Source: an uncultured Opitutia bacterium (GTDB taxonomy: Bacteria > Verrucomicrobiota > Verrucomicrobiia > Opitutales > Opitutaceae). From it: DNA of 64,000 nt. Of this stretch, positions 40,885-49,625 are shown piece after piece. The translations under genes were made by a program, and so were the position numbers. Location: positions 31,470 through 95,469 of the forward strand of contig CAIJZY010000006.1 in the NCBI GenBank assembly GCA_903825285.1, in the 5' to 3' direction. Every line of letters begins with the position of its first letter. The first letter of the stretch is position 1. Below the pieces are notes generated by a model that worked only from the letters and a program-made list of their open reading frames with translations, had not been told where the DNA came from and did not search any database.

Positions 40885-41814
40885 ATGGCGTCCCACTATA
40901 TCCAGGCGTGCACCAACGGCCGGCAGCACGACGCCCGCGAGGCGTCGATCGCGCCACTGAACCGGGGCTTCCTCTACGGCGACGCGATCTACGAGGTGTG
41001 GCGGACCTACGACGGCGTGGTCTTCGCCTGGGAGGAGCATTGGCGGCGGCTGGAACAGTCGGCCGCCGCGCTGCACTTCACGCTGCCCCTCTCCGCCGCG
41101 GCGGCGCGGGACGAGATCCAGCGCACGGTGGCCGCGTACCGCCAGGCGGCGGGCGGCACGGACGACCTCTACCTGCGACTGCAGATCACGCGCGGCGGCG
41201 GCCCCATCGGCCTCGACGTCGCGCTGGCCGACCGCGCGGACTACGTGCTGCTGGTGCAGTCGAACCCGGCGCACCGCCCGGAGGTGCTGCGGCAGGGCCT
41301 GCGGCTCTCGCTGGCCACGACCCTGCACCGCAACCCGCCCGGCGCGCTCAACCCGGCGTGGAAGACCGGCAATTACCTCAACAACATCCTCTGCCTGCGC
41401 GAGGCGCGGGCGCGCGGCGCGGACGAGGTGGTGATCCTCAACCAGGCCGGCGAGGTCACGGAGGCCGCGGTGTCGAACCTCGCCTTCGTCCGCGGCGGCG
41501 AGATCGTCACGCCGCCCCTGGCCGCCGGCATCCTCGGCGGCATCACGCGCGAGCTGCTGCTCGCGGCCGTGGCGCCCGCCGCCGGCGTGCCCGCGCGCGA
41601 GGCGGTCATCCGGCCGGAGGACTTCGCCCGCCACGACGAGTGCTTCCTGCTGTCGACGACCAAGGACGTGACGCCCGTCGCTGCGATCGACGCCACCCGC
41701 TTCCGCGTGGGCGGCGACACGGTGACTACCCGCGTGAAGGCGGCCTTCGCCGAGTATATCCGCGCCTATGGCGCGCGTCATCCCGAGCTGCGCGTCTTCC
41801 CGGCCGACCGCTGA
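40885..41814 (+). CDS. Class IV (branched-chain/D-amino-acid type) aminotransferase
   Basis: 309 residues, PLP fold type IV. GFLYGDAIYEVWRTYDG opens the domain. The Schiff-base lysine lies in NPAWKTGNYLNNILCLREA (~K165). EVVILNQAGEVTEAAVSNL is the strongly conserved glutamate block. ITRELLLAAV and ECFLLSTTKDVTPV follow. It could be IlvE (valine, leucine, isoleucine), D-alanine aminotransferase or PabC; sequence alone does not separate these. ATG 40885 is chosen over TTG 40870. Confidence 0.88.
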   Translation: MASHYIQACTNGRQHDAREASIAPLNRGFLYGDAIYEVWRTYDGVVFAWEEHWRRLEQSAAALHFTLPLSAAAARDEIQRTVAAYRQAAGGTDDLYLRLQITRGGGPIGLDVALADRADYVLLVQSNPAHRPEVLRQGLRLSLATTLHRNPPGALNPAWKTGNYLNNILCLREARARGADEVVILNQAGEVTEAAVSNLAFVRGGEIVTPPLAAGILGGITRELLLAAVAPAAGVPAREAVIRPEDFARHDECFLLSTTKDVTPVAAIDATRFRVGGDTVTTRVKAAFAEYIRAYGARHPELRVFPADR

Positions 41815-41831
41815 GCCCGCGGCCGCGCCGC

Positions 41832-42170
41832 TCAGTACCGCGCCAGTTTCGGGTCGACCTGGCAGGCCCAGGCCTCGATGCCGCCGGCGATGTTGGTGAC
41901 GGTGGTGAAGCCCTGCGCGCGGAGAAACTGCGTGACCCGGCGGCTGCGGCCGCCGTGGTGGCAGAGGACCAGCAGGTGGCGGTCGCGCGGCAGCGTCGTA
42001 AGCAGCGCCGGGACCTGGCCCATGGGCACGGAGTCGGACCCGGCCACGCGGCAGATCTCAAGCTCGTGCGGCTCGCGCACGTCGAGGATGAGGCACTGGC
42101 CCGGATGGGCCTTCACCAGCGCACAGGCTTCCTCGGGCGTGACTTCGAGGGGACACTCGGGGGCATTCAT
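41832..42170 (-). CDS. Rhodanese-domain protein
   Basis: 112 residues, a single rhodanese module. CLILDVREPHELEI is the first conserved block. The active-site loop is LVLCHHGGRSRR with catalytic Cys (~residue 69). NIAGGIEAWACQVDP closes the domain. It transfers sulfane sulfur, perhaps for tRNA thiolation or detoxification. It is convergent with the aminotransferase gene and divergent from ruvX, with a 100-nt spacer that must hold both promoters. Confidence 0.9.
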   Translation of the reverse strand: MNAPECPLEVTPEEACALVKAHPGQCLILDVREPHELEICRVAGSDSVPMGQVPALLTTLPRDRHLLVLCHHGGRSRRVTQFLRAQGFTTVTNIAGGIEAWACQVDPKLARY

Positions 42171-42270
42171 GGTGGGAGCCGCCAGGGGCGGCACTGCAAT
42201 CAAAGATCGTTTTTCACTCAGCCCGCAAATGCATTTGCGCCCGGCGCGGCGCGGTGGCGAGACTCGGGCC

Positions 42271-42702
42271 ATGCGCTGCCTCGGCATCGACTACGGCACC
42301 CGGCGGATCGGACTCAGCTTCGGCGACGAGCTCGGGGTGGCGACGCCGTTGCCGGCGATCGTGGAGGCCGCGCCCGAGCAGCGCTGGGCGGCGCTCATGG
42401 CTGTGATCGCGCAGCGCCGCGCGACCGACCTGGTGCTGGGCTACCCGCTCAACATGGACGACACGGCCGGCCCGAAGGCCAAGGAGGCGGAGGCGCTGGC
42501 CGAGCGGCTCCGGCGCGAGCTGGGGCTGCCGGTGCACCTCGTGGACGAGCGGCTCACGAGCTACGAGGCGGAGTCGACCATTCCCAAGGCCAAGCGCCGC
42601 GAGGTGCGGGCCAGCGGCCTGATCGACTCGCGCGCCGCGACCCTGATCCTGCAGGATTTCCTGGACCAGAAACTGCCGCCGCCCATCGCGGATCACGCAT
42701 GA
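42271..42702 (+). CDS. ruvX: RuvX/YqgF-family Holliday junction resolvase-like nuclease
   Basis: 143 residues of RNase H fold. LGIDYGTRRIGLSFGD carries the first catalytic Asp. DLVLGYPLNMDDTAGPKA, then VHLVDERLTSYEA (catalytic Glu) and SGLIDSRAATLILQDFL (last Asp) complete the site. The family processes the 5' end of 16S pre-rRNA and was proposed as a resolvase. First gene of a plus-strand run ruvX-truA-comF-accD-folC; a palindrome separates it from truA. Confidence 0.93.
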   Translation: MRCLGIDYGTRRIGLSFGDELGVATPLPAIVEAAPEQRWAALMAVIAQRRATDLVLGYPLNMDDTAGPKAKEAEALAERLRRELGLPVHLVDERLTSYEAESTIPKAKRREVRASGLIDSRAATLILQDFLDQKLPPPIADHA

Positions 42703-42714
42703 AGTGGATCGTTA

Positions 42715-42803
42715 CATCGCGAAAGCGCAGAGGAGCGGAAGCGCGGAGGAGTGGCCGATCTCAGATCCGCCTCCGGGCTTCCGCTGCACCGCGCTTCCGC
42801 GAT
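42715..42803. repeat. Word-repeat palindrome, ATCGCGGAAGCG family
   Basis: ATCGCGAAAGCGCAGAGGAG plus CGGAAG on the left (42715-42740) matches the reverse complement of 42778-42803 at 22 of 26 positions. The same words occur in the element at 6265-6347. It precisely fills the ruvX-truA spacer: ruvX ends at 42702 and truA begins at 42806. Confidence 0.8.
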
Positions 42804-42805
42804 CA

Positions 42806-43582
42806 ATGCCCGGTCACGACCTCGTGAAAGCAACCTCGCCCCGTATCCAACGCTGGAAATGCGTCTGTGCCTACGATGGCACGGGCTTCGCCGGCTGGCA
42901 GAGCCAGGTGCGCGCGGACAGCGTGCAGGACGCGATCGAGAGGCGGCTGGCGCAGATCTTCGGGCAGCCGGTGCGGATCCACGGCAGCGGCCGCACCGAC
43001 TCCGGCGTGCACGCGCGCGGACAGGTGTTCCATTTCGATGCGGCCTGGCCGCACGGCCCTGGCAAGCTCCTCGCGGCTTTCCGCATGGGCCTGCCGCCGG
43101 CGATCCAGATCCGGAGCGCCCGGCCTGTGGCGGCGGACTTCCACTCGCGGTTCCAGGCCACGGGCAAGCTCTACGAGTACCGGATCCAGCTCGGGGCCGC
43201 GGAGCCGTTCGACCGCCTCTATTGCTGGCAGGTGTTCCGGGCGCTGGACGTCGCCGCGATGCAGGCCGCGGCGGCGGTGCTGCGCGGCCGGCATGACTTC
43301 CGGGCGTTCACGGCCCTCAACGGCACCGAACGCGAGGACACGGTGCGGCATCTCCGGCGCCTCGAGGTCCGGCGCCGCGGGCGCACGCTGCGGATCATCG
43401 CGGAGGCCGACGGCTTCATCTACAAGATGGTACGCAGCCTCGTGGGGGCGCTCGTGAGCGTGGGCGAGGGGAAGGTCACGCCGGCCCAAATGCGCGCGAT
43501 CCTCGCCGGCCGGGAGCGTCCCGCCGTGGTGCAGACGGCGCCGCCGCAGGGCCTGTTCCTGGTGAAGGTGTCTTATCCGTGA
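42806..43582 (+). CDS. truA: tRNA pseudouridine synthase A
   Basis: 258 residues. It isomerises uridines 38-40 in the tRNA anticodon stem. CVCAYDGTGFAGWQSQ opens the fold. GSGRTDSGVHARGQ holds the catalytic Asp (~residue 61). GKLYEYRIQ and FIYKMVRSLVGALVSVG are the other conserved blocks. ATG 42806 follows immediately after a repeat, so the longer open frame from 42704 (repeat-encoded) is rejected. The stop overlaps the comF start (GTGA). Confidence 0.96.
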   Translation: MPGHDLVKATSPRIQRWKCVCAYDGTGFAGWQSQVRADSVQDAIERRLAQIFGQPVRIHGSGRTDSGVHARGQVFHFDAAWPHGPGKLLAAFRMGLPPAIQIRSARPVAADFHSRFQATGKLYEYRIQLGAAEPFDRLYCWQVFRALDVAAMQAAAAVLRGRHDFRAFTALNGTEREDTVRHLRRLEVRRRGRTLRIIAEADGFIYKMVRSLVGALVSVGEGKVTPAQMRAILAGRERPAVVQTAPPQGLFLVKVSYP

Positions 43583-44322
43583 CGTCCGGCCTCGCGCAGC
43601 TCGTGCGCGGGCTGGGGGACGCCGTGTTCCCGCCCACCTGCGTGCAGTGCCGCGGCCTGGTTGAGCGCACGGGCGCGGACGGCCTGCGGCACGTGTGCGC
43701 GCGCTGCGAGCGGCAGCTGCGGTGGGTGGCGCCCCCGCACTGCCCGGCGTGCGGGCACCCGTTTGCCGGCCAGGTCGAGGGCGAGCGCCTGTGCCCGCAT
43801 TGCACGGACCTGGTGCCGGCCTACCGCGAGGGCCGGACCGCCGTCCTGCTGCGCGGCCCGGCCCGCGCGCTGGTGCACGAGCTCAAGTACCACGGCGGCC
43901 TGCACGTGCTGCCCGACCTCCGCGAGCTGTTCCGCCGCTCGGCGCCGGTGCTGGAGCTGGCACGCGGCGCGGTGCTGGTGCCCGTGCCGCTCCACCCGCG
44001 CAAGGAGCGCGAGCGCGACTTCAACCAGAGCGCGCTGCTGGCGGCGGAGCTGGCGCGCGCGGCGGGCGGGGGCGCCCGCGTGGTGCCGCTCCTGCGGCGC
44101 GTGGTGGACACGGAGACGCAGACCCGTCATGACCGCCGGGCCCGCCGGGAGAACCTCAAAAATGCCTTTGCACTCGCCCGGGGCGCTGGCTTGTATCGCG
44201 CGCAGCATCTAGTCCTGGTTGATGATGTCTTTACCACCGGTTCCACCCTCAACAGCTGCGCCCACGTGCTCCGTCGCGCGGGCTGCCTGAACCTCGACGT
44301 CGTCACCCTCGGCCACGGCTAA
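43579..44322 (+). CDS. comF: ComF-family phosphoribosyltransferase-like protein
   Basis: 247 residues. The N-terminal part has zinc-binding Cys pairs (TCVQC, CARC, CPAC, CPHC). The C-terminal PRTase fold carries the PRPP-binding motif LVLVDDVFTTGSTLNSC. VPVPLHPRKERERDFNQSALLA is the family's second signature. ComF is needed for DNA uptake in competent bacteria and is involved in handling single-stranded DNA. GTG at 43579 overlaps the truA stop. Confidence 0.93.
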   Translation: MTSGLAQLVRGLGDAVFPPTCVQCRGLVERTGADGLRHVCARCERQLRWVAPPHCPACGHPFAGQVEGERLCPHCTDLVPAYREGRTAVLLRGPARALVHELKYHGGLHVLPDLRELFRRSAPVLELARGAVLVPVPLHPRKERERDFNQSALLAAELARAAGGGARVVPLLRRVVDTETQTRHDRRARRENLKNAFALARGAGLYRAQHLVLVDDVFTTGSTLNSCAHVLRRAGCLNLDVVTLGHG

Positions 44323-44330
44323 CCCCTTTC

Positions 44331-45206
44331 ATGTCCCATTTCGACAAACCGACCTACACGGTCCGCCGCACCCGCAAGAAGGAGATCCCGCACGGGCTCT
44401 ACACGAAGGACCCGGTGACCGGTGAGTCGATCTTCACCAAGGAGATCGAGGACAACCAGATGGTCGTGCCGAAGAGCGGCCACCACTTCCCAATTGGCGC
44501 CCGGGAGCGCATCGCCCGGCTGGTGGACGAAGGCAAGTTCAAGGAGACCGACGACCAGGTGCGCTCGGCCGACCCGCTCGGCTTCGTGGACTCCGCGCCG
44601 TATCCCGCGCGCATCAAGAAATACGAGAAGGACAGCGGCCTGTCCGAGGCCGTGGTCTGCGGCACGGGCAAGATCCACGGCATCCCGGTGGCGCTGGCGG
44701 TGATGGATTTCCGGTTCTGCGGCGGCACCCTCGGCTCGGCCGCGGGCGAGCGCATCACCCGGGCCATCGAGACCGCGCTCGCGCAGCGCTGCCCCTGCAT
44801 CATCTTCAGCACCTCGGGCGGCGCGCGCATGCAGGAGGGCATCCTCTCGCTCATGCAGATGGCGAAGACCAGCGCGGCGCTCGGCCGGCTGGCCGCCGCC
44901 GGCTTGCCCTACATCTCGGTGCTCACGCACCCGACCACCGGCGGCGTCTCCGCGAGCTATGCGACGCTGGGCGACGTGATCCTCGCCGAGCCCGGCGCGC
45001 TGATCGGCTTCGCCGGCCCGCGCGTGATCAAGGACACGACCAAGCAGACCCTGCCCGCCGGCTTCCAGACCGCGGAGTTCCTGCTCCGGCACGGGCTGAT
45101 CGACCAGATTGTGAGCCGGCTCGAACTCCGCGACCGCATCCGCGACCTCCTGCAGGCGCTGCATGTCAAGCGGCTGAACCCGGCGCCCGCGGCGCCCAAG
45201 GCCTGA
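44331..45206 (+). CDS. accD: Acetyl-CoA carboxylase carboxyltransferase beta subunit, zinc-ribbon-less
   Basis: 291 residues. It transfers the carboxyl group from biotin to acetyl-CoA with AccA in fatty acid synthesis. The crotonase-like core is normal: AVMDFRFCGGTLGSAAGERI, IIFSTSGGARMQEGILSLMQ and LTHPTTGGVSASYA. In the N-terminal zinc ribbon, all four cysteines are replaced while the scaffold remains. The first pair reads KDPVTGES (D27, T30) where KCPxCGE is usual. The second reads VVPKSGHHF (V46, S49) where VCPxCGHHF is usual. It is followed by folC with a 17-nt gap, as in many bacteria. Confidence 0.95.
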   Translation: MSHFDKPTYTVRRTRKKEIPHGLYTKDPVTGESIFTKEIEDNQMVVPKSGHHFPIGARERIARLVDEGKFKETDDQVRSADPLGFVDSAPYPARIKKYEKDSGLSEAVVCGTGKIHGIPVALAVMDFRFCGGTLGSAAGERITRAIETALAQRCPCIIFSTSGGARMQEGILSLMQMAKTSAALGRLAAAGLPYISVLTHPTTGGVSASYATLGDVILAEPGALIGFAGPRVIKDTTKQTLPAGFQTAEFLLRHGLIDQIVSRLELRDRIRDLLQALHVKRLNPAPAAPKA

Positions 45207-45223
45207 GCGCACCCGCGCCCGCC

Positions 45224-46519
45224 ATGTCCGCCCCCGGTCCGGCCGAATACACGGCGGTGACGGAGTTCCTCTACGGCCTCAAGCCGGCGGGGGGCAAGTA
45301 CGGCATCGAGCGCATGCGCCGACTCGCGGCGGAGCTCGGGCATCCGGAGCGGTCCCTGCCGGTCGTCCACGTCGCCGGCACCAACGGCAAGGGCTCCGTC
45401 GCCGCCATGCTCGACGCCATCCTCCACGGCGCGGGCTGGCGCACCGGGCTCTACACCTCGCCGCACCTCGTCAACCTCGGGGAGCGCGTGCAGGTGGACC
45501 GGCGCATGCTGACCCTGCCGGAGCTGCTGGCCTACACGCGCGAGCTGGTGCCCGTCGCCGCGCGCATCGAGCACGCGCAGCCCGACGAGCGGCCGAGCTT
45601 CTTCGAGTACGTGACGGCCATGGCGTTCCTCGAGTTCACGCGGCGCCGCTGCGACATCGGCGTGATCGAGACCGGCCTGGGCGGGCGGCTCGACGCGACC
45701 AACATCGTGGACCCGGAGGTGAGCGTGATCACCTCCATCGGGCTCGACCACTGCGAGTACCTCGGCGACGGCCTGCCCGCGATCGCGCGGGAGAAGGCGG
45801 GCATCATCAAGCCCGGCCGCCCCGTGGTGATCGGCCGCATGCCGGCGGAGGCCGAGGCGGTGATCCGCGCGGTGGCGGCGGAGCGGGGGGCCCCGCTGCG
45901 CTCGGTGGCGGAGGAATTCGGCGAGCGGCTCGAGGACTACCCGGCCACCAATCTCGAGGGCGACTACCAGCGGTGGAACGCGGCGACCGCCACGCTGGCC
46001 GCGCGGGCCCTGCCGGCGAAGTGGCGCGTGACCGATGCCGCCATCGCGCAGGGGCTGCGCCACGTGGACTGGCCCGGGCGCTGGCAGCGCGTGACGGTGG
46101 GCGGGCGGCTCGCGATCCTCGACTCCTCGCACAACCCGGAGGGCGCCAGCGTGCTCGCCACCAACCTCGAGCATCTCGTGGCCGAGACCGGCCGCGCGCC
46201 GGTCGTGATCACCGCGGCGCTGGGCCTGGCCCGGGCGCAGCCGCTGCTCGCGACGATCTGCCGCTACGCGCGCGAGGTGCACCTCGTGGTGCCCAACCAG
46301 GCGCGGGCCTGCACGCACGCCGAGCTGGAATCGCTCGTGCCGGCCGATTTCCAGGGCCGGGTGGTCCGAGCCACGCTCGACGGGCTGTTCCCCGCGGCCG
46401 GCACCTGCACGGCGGGCGGACCCGGCGACACGCTGGTGGTGACGGGCTCGATCTATCTGCTGGGCGAGGCGATGGCGCGGCTCGGGCCCGTCCTGCCCGC
46501 GGTGCGGCCGGGCGCCTGA
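45224..46519 (+). CDS. folC: Folylpolyglutamate synthase / dihydrofolate synthase
   Basis: 431 residues of the Mur-ligase-like fold. It adds glutamate to (dihydro)folate. VVHVAGTNGKGSVAAMLDAI is the P-loop and TSPHLVNLGERVQVD the omega loop. DIGVIETGLGGRLDATNIV and ITSIGLDHCEYLG coordinate Mg. LAILDSSHNPEGASVLATNL is the C-terminal-domain signature. ATG 45224 lies 17 nt after accD. It is convergent with purA, with 1 nt between. Confidence 0.94.
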   Translation: MSAPGPAEYTAVTEFLYGLKPAGGKYGIERMRRLAAELGHPERSLPVVHVAGTNGKGSVAAMLDAILHGAGWRTGLYTSPHLVNLGERVQVDRRMLTLPELLAYTRELVPVAARIEHAQPDERPSFFEYVTAMAFLEFTRRRCDIGVIETGLGGRLDATNIVDPEVSVITSIGLDHCEYLGDGLPAIAREKAGIIKPGRPVVIGRMPAEAEAVIRAVAAERGAPLRSVAEEFGERLEDYPATNLEGDYQRWNAATATLAARALPAKWRVTDAAIAQGLRHVDWPGRWQRVTVGGRLAILDSSHNPEGASVLATNLEHLVAETGRAPVVITAALGLARAQPLLATICRYAREVHLVVPNQARACTHAELESLVPADFQGRVVRATLDGLFPAAGTCTAGGPGDTLVVTGSIYLLGEAMARLGPVLPAVRPGA

Positions 46520-46520
46520 C

Positions 46521-48071
46521 TCAGCCCTGGGCCAGCCGGATCAGGTCCGGCGTGGCCGGGACGTCCTTGATGATCTGCGACGGCTCCGGGCCGACCCCGA
46601 GGTAGCGGAGATTGGGCAGGTCGGCGGCGGCGGGCCAGGCGGCGCCGGCATAGGCGACGTCGAGGGTGGACTTCATCATCGCGGCCACGTACCGCCGCGC
46701 GTTCGGCGGCAGGTCGGCGAAGCGGCGGACGGTGGAGATGTCCTCGGCCCAGCCGGGATGCAGCGAGTAGACCGGCCGCAGGGTTCGGCGCACGGCCTCG
46801 TTGCGCGGCACGTGCGCGTAGCGGCGGCCGCCGGCGTCCTCGTAGGCGGTGCAGATCTGCAGGTCGCCGTGCCACGCGCCCGCGAAGGTCAGCGCGTCGG
46901 CCTTGTTGATCATCAGGTCCTGGCCGCCACCGTAGCGGAGGGCGTCGCCCTTTTCCACGGCGTCGAACCAGCCGACCATGCGCTGGCGGCCGGTGCTGGT
47001 GCCGAACTCGAGCAGCTTGAGCTTCGCGGCCAGCGGGTGGGCGTCGTCCATCCGCGTGAGGAACGTGTGCGTGCCGACCTTGGTGTCGTAGGCCTTGGCG
47101 ACGCCGAAGGTGTGGATGCGCTGGACCGGGATGCCCGCGCTCTCGAAGAACTCCGGCGTGGAGGTGTGGGAGGCGGTGACGTTGGGCGAGTAGCCGTGGC
47201 GCTTGTCGAGCCAGTAGGCCTGGCCGAACTCGCCGATGATGGTGCGGCCGGCCTGCAGCTCGCGGAGGATGAGCTCGCGGACCTCGCCGATGTTCGGCGC
47301 GAGGGCGGTGCCGGCCTGCCAGTAGGCCGCGGTGACCGCCTCAAGGTTGAGCGTGAACGGGTCGGCGCCGCGGAAGCGGGTGAAGTCGAACTCCTCCGGG
47401 CCGAACACGCCGAGCTCGACGGCCTCGGCGTTGGCGCGGAGCTCGGCGGCGCCAAGCTTGTCGAAGAACCCGGCAAAGGTCTCGGGGCTGACCCGGCAGA
47501 CGTGCTGGATCGTGCGCAGGGCGCGGTCGGCGCGCTGGGCGAGCTTGCGGGCGAAGTAGTTCGGGCCGGCGAGGAAGTCGGAATAGGTGATCTGCCACTG
47601 GCCGACCTCGTCGAGGTAGGCGGGGGTGATCCCGCGGCCGGTGGAGCCGCGCGGCTCCTCGGCCAGGACGTGCGTGCGGTAGTCCTCCCACGCCAGGTCG
47701 AGCAGGCGGTGGGTCAGGTCCGACACCATCGCGCGCTCGTCGATCAACAGCCGGGAAAGCACGGCGTGGCCCTTCTGCTCGAGCGGGCGGGTCTCCCACC
47801 AGATCTTGCGCGGGTCGGCGACGACGCCGCTGCCGATGCAGAGGTGGGCCGCATCCCGGACGACGACGCCGGCGGGCAGGAGGTTGAGCTTGATGCCGCC
47901 GGCGGTGTGGCCGGAGTTGGCGCCGCCATTGACCTTGAGCACCACGGACACCGGGGCACGGGTGCCGCGGAGTTCGTTGGCGACCTCGGGGATCAGGCGG
48001 CCCTTGCCCTCGTCACCGAGGGAAATGCCGACGTCGGCGATGAGCTGGCTGCGGAACGCGGGGAGGGACAT
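46521..48071 (-). CDS. purA: Divergent adenylosuccinate synthetase
   Basis: 516 residues, longer than the usual ~430. It joins IMP and aspartate using [21 protein letters not shown] is the P-loop-like start, where typical enzymes have [22 protein letters not shown] keeps the catalytic His of the GHNAGHT motif but loses its first His. [13 protein letters not shown] and [14 protein letters not shown] match the IMP-binding blocks. NKAD replaces the TKLD base-recognition motif. GPEPSQII replaces GPDRxxTI. A divergent branch or a specialised paralogue are both possible; no other purA is in the window. Confidence 0.85.
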   Translation of the reverse strand: MSLPAFRSQLIADVGISLGDEGKGRLIPEVANELRGTRAPVSVVLKVNGGANSGHTAGGIKLNLLPAGVVVRDAAHLCIGSGVVADPRKIWWETRPLEQKGHAVLSRLLIDERAMVSDLTHRLLDLAWEDYRTHVLAEEPRGSTGRGITPAYLDEVGQWQITYSDFLAGPNYFARKLAQRADRALRTIQHVCRVSPETFAGFFDKLGAAELRANAEAVELGVFGPEEFDFTRFRGADPFTLNLEAVTAAYWQAGTALAPNIGEVRELILRELQAGRTIIGEFGQAYWLDKRHGYSPNVTASHTSTPEFFESAGIPVQRIHTFGVAKAYDTKVGTHTFLTRMDDAHPLAAKLKLLEFGTSTGRQRMVGWFDAVEKGDALRYGGGQDLMINKADALTFAGAWHGDLQICTAYEDAGGRRYAHVPRNEAVRRTLRPVYSLHPGWAEDISTVRRFADLPPNARRYVAAMMKSTLDVAYAGAAWPAAADLPNLRYLGVGPEPSQIIKDVPATPDLIRLAQG

Positions 48072-48292
48072 GCGGTCAGTGGCAGCCAGAGGCTGATCCC
48101 CGGTTGCCGAACAGCTAAAACGCGAGCGGCCGCCGGTGGGCAAGATTAAACCGGCCGGATGACGCGGCGGCGTCGCGCGGGACCGGAAACTTTGGCGTGG
48201 TCCCCGGTCACCAAACCACGGCCTTCAACGTCTCTCCCGTACTCACCGCTTGTGCCCATTCACCCGGTCACCTATCCTGCGGAATTCGACCC

Positions 48293-49606
48293 ATGGACAT
48301 GAATAAACGACCCGAACCTTCCGCCGGCTCCGGCGGGGGAAAACTCGCCGCAGCCGCCGCGCCCCAGGCCGAACCGACGCCGCCGGCCGGGCGCCCCTGG
48401 CTCCGCTGGGTGATCGTGGCCGCCGTGGTGCTGGCCCTGGGCTACTGGATCGTGGGCCGCTCCCGCGCCGGCGCCACCGCCGCGGCGGGCCGCGGCGCCG
48501 GATTCGGCGCGATGCCGGTGACCGCCGAGGCGGTCCGGCGGGCCGACCTCAACGTGACCCTCGTCGCGCTCGGGACCGTCACGCCCGTCCGCACCGTGAC
48601 CCTCCGCAGCCGCGTGGATGGCGCGCTGGACAAGATCTATTTCAAGGAGGGCCAGACCGTCGAGGCCGGGGCGCCCATCGCCGACCTCGATCCGCGCCCC
48701 TTCCAGGTCCAGAAAATGCAGGCCGCGGCGCAGCTCGCCAAGGACACCGCGCTGCTGGAGAACGCCCGCGTGGACCTGCAGCGCTTCCAGACGCTGCTGG
48801 CGGAGGACTCCGTGGCCGAGCAGCAGGTCGTGACGCAGGCCGCGCTGGTCCGCCAGTACGAGGCCGCCCTCAAGGTGGACCAGGCCCAGGTTGAGAGCGC
48901 GGCGCTGCAGCTCGCCTACGCGCACATCACGGCGCCGCTCGGCGGCCGCATCGGTCTGCGCGCGGTGGACGAGGGCAACATCGTCCACTCCTCCGACGCC
49001 AACGGCATCGCCGTCATCACCCAGCTCCGCCCGATCACCGTGCTGTTCGCCATCCCGCAGGACTCGGTCCAGGCGGTGCTGAAGAACCTCGCCGACGGGG
49101 ATGAGATGGTGGTGGACGCGTACGACCGGGACGGGCGCACGAAGCTGGCCGCGGGCAAGCTCATGACGATGGACAACCAGGTGGATCCCGCGACGGGCAC
49201 GGTGCGGCTGCGGGCGGTGTTCCCGAACGCGGACGACGCGCTGTTTCCCAATCAGTTTGTGAACGTCCAGCTGGTGGTGGATCGCCTCGAGGCCGTCCCG
49301 GCCGTGTCCACCGCCGCGGTGCAGCACGGCACGGTGGGCACCTACGTCTACGTGGTGGGCGCCGACAAGAAGGTGGCGCTGCGAAAGGTCGAGGTCGGTC
49401 CGTCCGACCGCGGCCTGATTTCAATCTCCAAGGGCCTCGCCCCGGGCGAGCTCGTGGTGGTCGATGGCGTGGACAAGCTCCGGGAAGGCTCGACCGTCGA
49501 GCTCGTCGGCCGCGAGGCCGGCGGCACCCCCGCCGCGGCGGGGACGACGAAGCGGGCCTGGTCCGGCAAGCGGCCGGACGGCAGCGCCCGCCCCACGGGG
49601 CAGTGA
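48293..49606 (+). CDS. RND efflux periplasmic adaptor (MdtA-like membrane fusion protein)
   Basis: 437 residues. An N-terminal Pro/Ala-rich cytoplasmic segment is followed by one membrane helix ([19 protein letters not shown]). A lipoyl/barrel-sandwich domain ([31 protein letters not shown]), an alpha hairpin (residues ~135-205) and a beta-barrel domain ([13 protein letters not shown]) complete the MFP layout. It links the RND pump to the outer-membrane channel. A Gly/Ala-rich C-terminal tail is present. ATG 48293 starts a four-gene operon. The 221-nt spacer to purA holds no other supported feature. Confidence 0.93.
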   Translation: MDMNKRPEPSAGSGGGKLAAAAAPQAEPTPPAGRPWLRWVIVAAVVLALGYWIVGRSRAGATAAAGRGAGFGAMPVTAEAVRRADLNVTLVALGTVTPVRTVTLRSRVDGALDKIYFKEGQTVEAGAPIADLDPRPFQVQKMQAAAQLAKDTALLENARVDLQRFQTLLAEDSVAEQQVVTQAALVRQYEAALKVDQAQVESAALQLAYAHITAPLGGRIGLRAVDEGNIVHSSDANGIAVITQLRPITVLFAIPQDSVQAVLKNLADGDEMVVDAYDRDGRTKLAAGKLMTMDNQVDPATGTVRLRAVFPNADDALFPNQFVNVQLVVDRLEAVPAVSTAAVQHGTVGTYVYVVGADKKVALRKVEVGPSDRGLISISKGLAPGELVVVDGVDKLREGSTVELVGREAGGTPAAAGTTKRAWSGKRPDGSARPTGQ

Positions 49607-49625
49607 GTCTGGCCGCGCCGCCCCC

